Shown here: piece by piece, positions 55,748 through 64,000 of the stretch
Numbering within the stretch: the first letter of the stretch is position 1
How the letters are laid out: each line of letters opens with the position of its first letter
DNA from: Pictodentalium vernedei
Lineage: Eukaryota; Mollusca; Scaphopoda; Dentaliida; Dentaliidae
Assembly (NCBI GenBank): GCA_031216915.1
Contig: CM062295.1
Location: 177,148,927 to 177,212,926 of the forward strand
Direction of reading: 5' to 3'
DNA length: 64,000 nucleotides
The notes under the pieces: model-generated
Database searches by the model: none
The model's input: only the letters and a program-made list of their open reading frames with translations
Told to the model about the DNA's origin: nothing
Program-made: the position numbers and the translations under genes

Positions 55748-56135
55748 TGGGGCGCGGTGGCGTTGTGGTAACCGGTTCTCGTCAGATCATCGAACTTAAG
55801 CAACGTCGAGCCCGGTTAGCCCTTCGATGGGTGGCCGCCTGAGTGATCGATTCGGACTCCAGCGTTGGGCAAGACACTTCACCCCGATTGTCCACATGGG
55901 GGCACGATGAAGCCGAGTACTAAAGGGTACTGCATGTCGATAGTGCATATGTCTTCAACCAATCTAACCCTACCTGTGCTGCAGTGCGGAGTTACGATGT
56001 TGGGGAGCTGGCACCTGCCCATCGTTGCTCGGTGGTTCTCTCCGGGTACTCCGGCTTCCTCCACCCTTAAAGCTGTCACCGAACGATATGACATTCGCTG
56101 TTAAAGTGTCGTTAAATCCTAATAAATAAATAAAT
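55748..56135 (+). mobile_element. 5S-headed SINE with the common body
   Basis: The head (55755-55850) reads AACCGGTTCTCGTCAGATCA, TCGAACTTAAGCAACGTCGA, GCCCGGTTAGCCC and GATGGGTGGCCGCC, a 5S rRNA-like promoter region. The body, from TTGGGCAAGACACTTCACCC onward, is the same as that of the tRNA-headed SINEs, with the GTTAAAGTGTCGTTAAATCC end and an AATAAATAAATAAAT tail. Confidence 0.85.
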
Positions 56136-56240
56136 CCAGTCTAATTAGTACAAATTCAGTCCGAAAATTGATAAAAATGGCATTTGAAGAGATCGTGGAG
56201 AATGCGTTACGACTTCTTTGCACAATATAGCCTCCGTTAA

Positions 56241-56297
56241 GTGCACCTGGGAGCCATCTGCAATGCGTTGGCAGATGACGCCTTGTTGCACTCAAAC
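56241..56297. repeat. Short palindromic element (CCCTTGAGTG family), decayed
   Basis: GTGCACCTGGGAGCCATCTG, CAATGCGTTGG and CAGATGACGCCTTGTTGCAC match 4885-4956. Confidence 0.65.
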
Positions 56298-56638
56298 GAC
56301 GATAAATGGCTTTTTCTTGACCACCTTTGTGGTACCTGTCAATTTTCTAATAGTAACGTAAAAATTATAAAAATAATAATACTTTGGCCGGCCGCTGATT
56401 TGTCGCGGTTCTCAGATGAGAAGGCCTTGGTTACCCCTGTGCTCCCAACTGCTTCCCTATTCCCATGCCTCCTCTTTCATCCCAACACTCGGAGACCGGG
56501 GGACGAACCGCTTGATGACATCCCGTGCTCCCTTCTTCCCAGTCTCTCCATAAGCATACTAACCCTCTCCTTTGTATCACCCACTGACCACATGCCCTTC
56601 ATTCTCTCATCCCACTTCCCCATTGTATTCCCAGTGAA

Positions 56639-56950
56639 GCCGAGAGGTCCTCGGTTCGAATCCCACCTGCGGCAACCGCGTTGTGTCTTTGTGCAAGACA
56701 CTTCACCCCCATTGCCCGAGTTGGGGCACGGTGGCGTTGTGTACTAAGGCGTACTGCACGTCGACGGTGCATCTGTCTTCAACCAATGCTTACCCTTCTT
56801 GTGTGGAGTTGGTATTTTGCGGAGCTGACAGTTGCTCAACGTTGCTCGGTGGTTCTTTCCGAGTACTCCGGCTTCCTCCACCCGTAAAACTGTCCGACAC
56901 GAGGTGACATTGGCTGTCTGAAGTGTCGTTAATAAATAAATAAATAAATT
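56639..56950 (+). mobile_element. tRNA-headed SINE, partial head
   Basis: It begins inside the head (GCCGAGAGGTCCTCGGTTCG, B box AATCCC) and continues through the full body to CGTTAATAAATAAATAAAT. A second tail piece (GTCATGATTAGCAATTGTGC, AATAAATAAATATT) follows at about 56975-57036. Confidence 0.85.
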
Positions 56951-57039
56951 CTCGTAATAAAGTAAAATACCCGTAAAGGTCATGATTAGCAATTGTGCAG
57001 AAATATGTGATTTTAAACACCAATAAATAAATATTCCCG

Positions 57040-57250
57040 GTAAATCGTATTCTGTTAGACTGGTATTTTGGATATTCTAGTAGAAAGCGTTCCAGGATCT
57101 CCACCAGACCAAAATTACATATCTGGCACTTCTTTTCAATTTTTCTCCTGATGTTCAGGGACCGCAACCTCGGCTTCAACAACAGTGATCCCCACAAAGG
57201 AGCCATTAAGGTGCGCTTCAAAACATGGCTTCTCTTTATCACGCAGGTCA
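57040..57250 (-). pseudogene. LINE-like RT C-terminal remnant
   Basis: Read on the minus strand, a stretch gives LRSLNIRRKIEKKCQICNFG followed by LVEILERFLLEYPKY. The spacing C-x2-C with a later acidic/aromatic block (E..F.L..P.Y) recalls the CCHC-like C-terminal motif of non-LTR retrotransposon proteins. The expected His is replaced and no RT domain is present. No upstream part was recognised. Confidence 0.4.
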
Positions 57251-57553
57251 TCTAAAGACCTCTTTGATTTGGCCCCCTCTCACCAATTGAGGTTACTATC
57301 CTCCATGACTCTTTCACTGGCGATTCTTTAGCCTGGGTTGTCCCTGCTATGCCTATTGATATTGGGTTCTCTACGGAGATAGACAGCACCAGAAGGCCGT
57401 AGTATCGTAACAACTGAGTAGTGGATTCGATTCGAGATTTGATTCGGTTTCGAACCTTTTGCTTGATTCGATTCGAAATTCGATTCGAGAGAAACATCGT
57501 GATTCGCCGGGGTCTACGTAGCATGCCTCAACCCAAGCATATGGACGACTTAA

Positions 57554-57793
57554 CCCTTTACCTAACGCAGACGATATCAAAATCTATTATTTTAAATATC
57601 ATTTTAAAAAAAGTTTCAAAATATTTCAATAAAACCATATCATGTGACCCCTCATTGGAACGAGCTCAACGAGCTCGTTCCAAGGAGGGGTCACATGATA
57701 TGGTTTTGTTGAAAGTTTTTGAAAAATAATATTTTTCTGACGCTGAAGTTGCATATTACACGAGCGGATGCGGCAGGTTCGTTGGGTAAAGGG
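57554..57793. mobile_element. TTAA-flanked palindromic MITE (CCCTTTACC, subfamily C)
   Basis: TTAA at 57550-57553 and 57794-57797 flank ends CCCTTTACCTAACGC and TCGTTGGGTAAAGGG. The arms AAACCATATCATGTGACCCC and its complement surround GGAACGAGCTCAACGAGCTC. Confidence 0.9.
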
Positions 57794-57799
57794 TTAAGC

Positions 57800-58670
57800 C
57801 AGTGACGTGTAGTTTACAGTAAACAAAAGAGAACACATGAAGCTGAATAGTCACTTCTCCGTTGGCTCGCACATGGTCATGGAGCACTGCTTGTTTACTT
57901 CGGTAGCCAAACACCACTCCAGTGGTAAAAAAAGAGATCGGAGTGAAAGTCATTTAAAGTGGGCTCATCTAGACTCTGTACTAATATTAACATCATGATA
58001 TAGCCTGGGAAACTGAAAGTGACCATAAACATCAATAAAGAGTGGTCGGCCTTTTTTCACGGGGAGGGATATCAAATTCCGGCCGGGTTTCTCATTAAGG
58101 GGCAGGCAGACTGGTGTGCGCTTGTATGTACGTATGTGTTTTGCATAACTTACGTAGGGGTAGTAGAAGAAATGACTGTTATGTTTTTTGAGTTGTTGGG
58201 GAGAGATATCTATATCAGAACACATCCCCCCCCCCCCCCACCCACCCATCCTGATTTGTCCAAAAATTGCTTCCGAAGTTACAGGATAGTCAATTTATAT
58301 TTCACTGGTTGTTATTTAATGGAATAACACTGAATGACAGTTTTAGTACGGCTAGGAGAGGTGAAGGGAAGTTAACCAGGCCTGGAAAACTCCAAATTAT
58401 TTCAGTGGAATTGGAAATAAGGCTGTTCAAGAATAAAGTTTCAAAAAGTTTCAAAATATTGTTAGTCAATCTGGAAGTCAAAGCAGTTATGAGCATCCGC
58501 TTCCGTTGAAATGTACGGCGGCTGATTTAGGACATAGGGTAATTTTTAGTTATCTCATTTTAACTAGGGTTTCAGACATCTTCCCCTCATTGGTGGGCGC
58601 GTCGACGTTGGTTGTGATTCGTTGGATGACTTTGCGATTTCAAAACCATCTGGTTTTCGTTGATATTTTA
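57800..58670. other. Non-coding stretch, nothing recognised
   Basis: A C-run lies at about 58227-58239. ORFs of 60-102 codons lack motifs. Confidence 0.45.
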
Positions 58671-58675
58671 TTTAA

Positions 58676-58920
58676 CCCTTTACCTGACATGAAAAGCAGA
58701 CGACACTTGCAAACAAAATTCCTGAATAATTATATTTTTTCATTTTTTGGCCTCAAAAACAGAGGTTATGACCCCTGATTGGAACGAGCTCGTCGAGCTC
58801 GTTCCAAAGAGGGGTTATAACCTATGTTTTTGAGACAAAAAAATTAAAAAATAATGAAAATTAATAGGTGATTTTTGTGAATAGCGCTGGCCGGTTTTGG
58901 CCGTTACGTTGGCTGAAGGG
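58676..58920. mobile_element. TTAA-flanked palindromic MITE (CCCTTTACC family)
   Basis: TTAA at 58672-58675 and 58921-58924; ends CCCTTTACCTGACATG and GTTGGCTGAAGGG; centre GGAACGAGCTCGTCGAGCTC. A few mismatches in the arms show it is older than 54765-55007. Confidence 0.88.
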
Positions 58921-58924
58921 TTAA

Positions 58925-59670
58925 AACACAGGCTAATTAACTTGAATGTGTTTATCACTTCAAAACCATCTAGTTCTTTTTGTTCCTGCTGTCCTCCACT
59001 CCAACATGTACTAGTTCATTTTTCATCATGTTCACATTCGCGGTCGAAATCTTTCTTCCTCGGTTTTCAATTATATAGCAAAGGTCTGGTAGACTCAGAC
59101 GATTCAAAACTCGACTTGCCTTTTTACCAGTACAATACCATTTGTTATAGCAGTGCAACCGATGAGAACTGGCTCACATTTTTTGTCCTCACTGGGGTCT
59201 TCTTTCAGTACCATGATATAAAATTTCCGGCTGTAGTGTGTAACAGTCTATTATGCCCCTGTCACATCTTTGCGATTTTTTGACACAATCTACCACGACA
59301 TGAAAATCTTGGGCAATCGTGGATATCTTACTGACCCCCTTATTGCTTCGTGGCTATTCTTGAGTATTCTTGGTTGATCGGCATACGCGTACGAAAGTTT
59401 TAAACTGTTTAAAACTTTCGTACTCCATCGTGCGATTTTTCAATTCCGTACCGCGTCGTACAGCTGTCGTACTAGACCGTTCTAACCCGTACGGGGTATT
59501 TTGGGGTATTCTTAAGTGTTAGCGAGTGTTCGTGTGCACTTGGTGAGTGCGGTTGCGTCAAGATTCACTAAGAACTAGTAAGATCTATTAAGATCTACTT
59601 CGACGGCACTACGAGTTTCGTACGACTCCACCAAGACTCCGCACGACTTTCTCAAGAGTACAGTACGACG
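58925..59670. other. Non-coding stretch, small palindrome and TACGA-rich repeat
   Basis: GTACGAAAGTTTTAAACTG with its complement lies at about 59390-59424. Between 59540 and 59670 short words such as AAGATCTA, GTACGAC and CAAGA recur, and related sequence resumes at 60500-60650, so this is probably one repeat interrupted by the element at 59676-60497. Confidence 0.45.
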
Positions 59671-59675
59671 TATCA

Positions 59676-60497
59676 AGATTTATCTGATAACCATAGAGTA
59701 TAACACCCGTTGTATATACTTGAAGTATATACAACGGGTGTTGTATATAATTATAATTTATGCGAACGACCTTTGACCTCGTTCGATTCCATTTTCATTC
59801 ATTCATAAACTTCGTAATGCAAGTTTGAATTCTACGTTGAAGGAGCAAGTGAAATTTAATCGAAATATATATGACATATTTTCTATAAGTATAAACATGT
59901 AAATTTTCAGTTTATTTTGCTGAAATAAAGAAATAATTACAACCTACTTCGTTCAAAACCTTATGTAGAAATTACTAGACTGTCAGTAATGTGTAATGCG
60001 CTATTTATAGCTACGTCTACGTCCACGATCAAAGTACTGCTCCAATTACACGTTCGTCTGCTACGTGAAAAAAAAACGTTTCGTACGAATTGTAATAAAA
60101 ACAAAAGTGGACCATAAATAATGGAAATTGGAAACTTCTCTATTGAATACACTTTATCATCGTCGCCAGGAAGAGCTAAAAAAGACATGAATAATAGATC
60201 AACTGCAACCAGTGGTTTTGCCTGTACAGCAACAACCAAAAGATCGCGTTTGCTTTGTCTCATTTTCTACGGAGGCCCGTGGGAATGAGCATAAAAGTGA
60301 ATATAAGCCTCAACTATTGAAACTGCTGTTTGTTATCAGATAAAAACAATATACATATAGTGTTTTTTTTATATCTGGTTTATACAACTCGCTGAAATAT
60401 AGTTAATATTTTCTCGGCAGAGCCTCGAAAATATTAACTATATTTCAACTCGTTGTATAAACCAGACATAAAAAAACACTATATGTATATTGTCTAT
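59676..60497. mobile_element. ~820-bp dispersed element, copy 2
   Basis: TTTATCTGATAACCATAGAG, the ACACCCGTTGTATATACTTG hairpin, an inner TTATCAGATAAAAACAATA and the closing hairpin (60355-60497, centre TCGGCAGAGCCTCGA) parallel 38882-39785 in order. The closing hairpin's two arms vary together between copies (ATATGGTTTATTTTTT in copy 1, ATATAGTTAATATTTT here). Confidence 0.75.
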
Positions 60498-60499
60498 TT

Positions 60500-62350
60500 A
60501 TCCCGATACCAGTAGGAACTAGTACGGTCACACTAAGAATCTAAACGAAGTTTCAAGATTTTGGTAGATTTTTATACGATTCCAGTAAGATCTAGTAGGA
60601 TACAGTATGAGGTTCCAAGAACTCACACGTTTTCGCCACGATTCCCGACGAAAAAGAAATAAAACCCCGGCAATCAGCGGCTCTGAAATCATTGTGTTCT
60701 GATTGACGGTTGTTTTGCACGAGGTTTCCCGCGCACTTTCATAGTAGTCCCTACCAACGAGCTAAAGCAAGTGCTATTGGCATGTTTGGTGGTTGCATGT
60801 GTATGTCACATTTCAAAGGAAGTAGTGTAGCCCTCGGGACCCCGGTAGCGGAGTATTGCTTGACTGTGGTCTTACACAGATTTCGTTTTACTGAATTGCA
60901 TCCGATAACCTATGCCTGAGGTGGAAGTCACACAAGTGGGCAAGATAAGTATAAATGGTTAGCACAGCTTGACGTTTGCATACTAATTTTCATTGCGCTG
61001 ACTAGGAGAGCTTGTGTTTTAACGCCTTTTTACAAGAATCTTATTCCATATCTCAGGTGATGTCATGCCGTGGTGCATAATGGGTATCACATTGGTTGTT
61101 TTCGTGGCCCTCGTAAGCGGCTATGTTACGACGTCATTGTCACGGTCTTAGTCGGTCGAACGCGTAGCTCGTGATGTTATGGTGCCACGTTTTTTTGTCT
61201 CCCGTTTTGTATGATGGAGGCCACCATTTTTGTTTCTATGATGTTACATGTTTACTATAGGCCCCAAATACCTTTCATATAGTCAAGCGTGTTTAGAGGA
61301 TACGTATATTATTATACTACCGTATTAGACATCAAAGCAAACACTGCCTGACATAACATTATGTACAACTTATATCAGTCATAGGATAGTATAAAACATT
61401 AGGTCGATTAGTAGTACCAAGGGCTAACAGGGAACCTACAGGGGTATATAACGCCCATACTACACTACCATATCAGCCCAGTACGAGAAGCCCGTCACAC
61501 CTTGACCTGAACAATGTAATATCGGATTGTACAGTGGACCCCAACCGCGGTCAACGTTTCTATGATGTCGCGTGCTCATCATGACGTCACTACGTCAATA
61601 CTCAATAAACTTTCAAGAAAACTCACTTCCCCCATCAATATTATATCACATACCCATACCATATACCCAGAGCCCTGTTAGTACATACATCACTATACAA
61701 GCCATACCAACCCATATATATGCAGTGGGTATACCACTTACAGGATCTAATTGGATGGAGCCGAAGTTTTTGTACCCCCCCCCCCCCCCAAAGCTCCTGG
61801 TAATAGGGCACGAATCGTCTCTTATATACTACTGCTAAAATTGTCATTTATTGATATGTATACCAAGTTCACATTGTTTATTACCCATAGTTCACAATTA
61901 CAACCTATAACGGAACCCGACAAGTGTGCTGCCGTTTCCACGCTCGGATGGATTCGTCAACATAACGATATGAGTAGTATTGATACTTCTAACATGAACA
62001 CACTTAATATGCACATCCATCCTTTGTTCGCTTTGTTCACTGAACAATGCAACCATTGTTCACTCCATTGTACCGGACTTCATCCATTCCATTGTCTAGC
62101 CCATCCATTCTATTGTTGAAAGCGGGTTTTACTATTTAAGGATATTGTAGGTCATCCATTCTGTTATTGACAGGAGTTTGGAAATTGTTATGAATAATGA
62201 AATGCAAATCTCTTCGTTACTATGTTTGTAACTTTCCATTATTAGGCTATAGTATTCACATTCATTCTTACTAGGTCAATCACTGCTTTTGAAACTCATT
62301 TATTCTATTGAACTGGCATTATAAATGTGCGTAAATATAGAAGTTAATTG
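60500..62350. other. Intergenic; possible terminal region of the virus-like element
   Basis: No gene is recognised. From about 62015 to 62310 the motif CATCCATTCTATTGTTGA and variants recur four or five times. A C-run lies at 61776-61789. The terminal repeat expected of a Polinton would have to lie to the left of 62352, but no inverted partner can be tested in this window. Confidence 0.35.
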
Positions 62351-62351
62351 A

Positions 62352-62498
62352 ATGGATGAGTTTCAAAATACTGTGAATGAAATGGTAAAACACACTTTGA
62401 ATATTGTTTTGGGAATTGATGAGGTAGTGATCTGGGCTTATGAAATATATCAGCGGAAAATGTATAAAGCGTATATTTTTATTTGTAAAAGAAAATAA
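62352..62498 (+). CDS. Small ORF, 48 residues, unknown
   Basis: ATG at 62352, TAA at 62496-62498. The product is acidic early and basic at its end (..CKRK), with no recognisable motif. It is the first of four + strand ORFs that run toward the integrase with short gaps (about 98, 14 and 1 bases), in a region clearly more AT-rich than the rest. It is too short to exclude chance; the case rests on packing and orientation. Confidence 0.35.
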   Translation: MDEFQNTVNEMVKHTLNIVLGIDEVVIWAYEIYQRKMYKAYIFICKRK

Positions 62499-62596
62499 TA
62501 ATAATAGCTGTTCCTGTAAAAATTGATCCTCTACATGTGTATATGCTGCAATCCAGTACATCTGCAAATAAAAAATAAGGAATAAAACATTAAACT

Positions 62597-62833
62597 ATGG
62601 CACAAGTCGAAATTGACAATATGTTAGGGAATCTTGATGAAGAGCATACTATTGATTTTGACTGTAATAAAGGAATCGTTATACAGATTAGCGAAAAAGT
62701 GAAAATAATAATTGAGCGACGTTCTATTTTTATAGAAAATGGTTGCATGAAGATTCGATTGGATGATGATTTATGGAGCAAAATATGCGACTGTAAATTA
62801 AGTGTTTTATATTTACGATCATACATTTCTTGA
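62597..62833 (+). CDS. Small ORF, 78 residues, unknown
   Basis: ATG at 62597 and TGA at 62831-62833. The sequence is rich in beta-type alternation (KVKIIIERRSIFIENG, then KIRLDD) and has two Cys near the end. No family was recognised with confidence. A distant likeness to single-stranded-DNA-binding PC4-like folds is possible but not supported by specific residues. It is separated by 14 bases from the next ORF. It probably belongs to the same integrase-bearing element. Confidence 0.5.
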   Translation: MAQVEIDNMLGNLDEEHTIDFDCNKGIVIQISEKVKIIIERRSIFIENGCMKIRLDDDLWSKICDCKLSVLYLRSYIS

Positions 62834-62847
62834 AATTATTATCAACA

Positions 62848-63237
62848 TGGATGACTTAAAACCAAACTTGAAGTTTTTTTCAAATGATAGAAGATTTGTT
62901 ATCCTTCCACTCAGGTAGTGTAGTAGAGGAAATTGACAAATTATCTGAAAAGGGCTGCTATGGATGTATTTTGAACAAAAATAGTGAGTGTGATCATCAG
63001 TGTTTAATGTGGACAGTTTCTGAGAAAATTATACATTAGTTTGATTTTGCATATCATAATATGGACAGAAACTTAATTATTCAACTTTTTATGTTAGATC
63101 AGGTGTGGAACAATTGTGATATTTATACTGAGATTTTCTTTAAAAATTTACTCCTCAGTTTGGAATGGAAGGGGAATAACATACTGACCTCAGATTGGAG
63201 AGAGAAAGTGAAGATCTTGGTAATGAAAAAGAAATGA
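62848..63237 (+). pseudogene. Cys-rich ORF with one in-frame stop, unknown
   Basis: A reading frame of 129 codons runs from ATG 62848 to TGA 63235-63237, broken once by TAG at 63037-63039. Before the break it has the pattern C-x2-C followed by C-x-H-x2-C about nine residues later, like a small zinc-binding knuckle. After the break it is hydrophobic/aromatic. One base separates it from the integrase ORF. The break may be a mutation or an intended termination; the downstream half has its own ATG a few codons later. Cys-rich small proteins beside integrases are familiar from virus-like elements, but no name can be given. Confidence 0.5.
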
Positions 63238-63238
63238 T

Positions 63239-64000
63239 ATGAAAATGTCCAGAAGTGAAAAGAATGAAAAATATTTAGAGCCATATTATTTTGATTTGAA
63301 TAAGCCTGCAGCTTTTAGTGGAACAGAAAAGTTGTACAGAGTATTAAAACATCAGGATGGACTTAACATTTCAAGGAAGTTTTTGCAAAGGTGGTTAAAT
63401 GACCAGGACAGACATAGTTTGCAGAGGCAGGTTAATAGGAAATTTAAAAGATTGAAAATGGTTGTATCAGGTATTGACGATTTATGGGATATGGATTTGT
63501 TATCAGTTCAAAACTTAAAACAATACAATAATGGTTTTCAATATTTGATGGTTGTTATTGATGTGTTTTCTAAGTATCTTTGGTGTCAACCTATCAAGAA
63601 TAAAACTGCAAAGGCTGTAATGTATGCATTGGAAATAATTTTAAAGAACACTGATAGGGAGCACAGAAAATTCGAGTAGATCAAGGTTTGGAATTCAGTA
63701 ACAAATTGGTTGAAGGCTTCCTTAAAAATCAACAAATTAAATTATTTACCACTCAAAATGAAGTTAAAGCCTCTGTGGCTGAAAGGGTGAATAAAAGAAT
63801 TAAAGGAATAAAGTACAAGTACTTCACAGGTTTAGAACATACAGGTATGTCAACATTTTACAAGATATTGTTAATGCCTACAATAGTACCCCTCACAGAT
63901 CACTTAACTACATATCTCCAGAGGAGGTTAATAAGAAAAATGAGGCGAATATATGGGCTTCAAAATATTTGAACAGAAAGCCAGTTGTGAAAAGGGTTAA
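63239..64000 (+). pseudogene. Retroviral-type DDE integrase, frameshifted, Polinton-like
   Basis: ATG at 63239. An N-terminal part with YFDLNKPAAFSG and a helical region (LYRVLK..RKFLQRWL) precedes the catalytic core. The first catalytic Asp is probably residue 86 (in WDMDLL), followed by VVIDVFSKYLW. The frame closes at TAG 63677-63679; homology continues at once in another frame with the second Asp (VDQGLEF) and the catalytic Glu (ASVAERVNK). A second frame change near 63842 restores homology to the window end. All three catalytic residues are present but split over frames, so the copy is dead unless the shifts are sequence errors. The motif set is that of Maverick/Polinton (adintovirus-like) integrases; LTR elements are less likely. 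No polymerase B, capsid or ATPase gene is in view. Confidence 0.75.

Larger units (their letters stand above)
55540..57515. mobile_element. Candidate hAT-like element hosting SINEs
   Basis: Subterminal GATTCGATTCGATTCG runs occur at 55595-55625 and, in similar form, at 57425-57500, as in the hAT-like element at 10350-11378. Outer bases CCGGTGAACGTCC (left) and the inverted GATTCGCCGG (right) share CCGGYGAA. The interior holds a 5S-headed SINE, a palindrome, a tRNA-headed SINE and a LINE-like remnant. No target duplication was found, so the boundaries are tentative. Confidence 0.4.

Noticed and set aside
56241-56747. 168-codon ORF
   Set aside because: It spans a palindrome fragment and the start of a SINE; composed of repeat sequence.

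Overview
The window is animal genomic DNA. It has long spliceosomal introns, dense dispersed repeats, SINEs with 5S-rRNA-like and tRNA-like heads, and bivalve/gastropod-style tandem-cored repeats. A marine mollusc is the best guess; this rests on repeat style and on the presence of an ovothiol gene, not on any species-diagnostic sequence.

One host gene is clear: the 3' half of OvoA (5-histidylcysteine sulfoxide synthase / ovothiol A synthase) on the + strand. Seven exons at 14682-14846, 21405-21585, 29208-29473, 32157-32306, 36443-36521, 38404-38512 and 42667-42754 join in one reading frame (1038 bases, 345 codons plus TAG) with GT..AG introns in phases 0,1,0,0,1,2. They encode the C-terminal end of the FGE-sulfatase-like catalytic domain and the whole C-terminal methyltransferase domain. 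The N-terminal DinB-like iron-binding region and the start of the FGE domain are not seen and should lie upstream, so 1-14681 is read as intron.

The other ~98% is mobile-element debris, much of it readable as nested insertions. (i) A Tc1-like transposon (about 9868-13148) carries an hAT-like element with a perfect 8-bp target duplication (10350-11378), a TTAA-flanked palindromic MITE (11681-11908), a small palindrome and a tRNA-like SINE. (ii) At least nine copies of a ~230-250 bp palindromic MITE have CCCTTTACC ends and TTAA flanks, a piggyBac-like signature. (iii) Two further TTAA-bounded families occur, one nested inside the other (24783-25413) and one split by a 5S-headed SINE (16426-17090). 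(iv) Three tandem-cored, Helentron/'pearl'-like elements lie at 18151-19553, 32356-34322 and 53058-54290. (v) Three or more divergent tandem arrays, one of them full of AGGTCA half-sites, and many long hairpins complete the picture.

The right edge (62352-64000) is different: AT-rich, with four tightly packed same-strand ORFs ending in a retroviral-type DDE integrase that resembles Maverick/Polinton integrases. It is broken by an in-frame stop and two frameshifts and runs off the window. It is probably the end of a decayed virus-like element, and is the most gene-dense and least explained part of the window.
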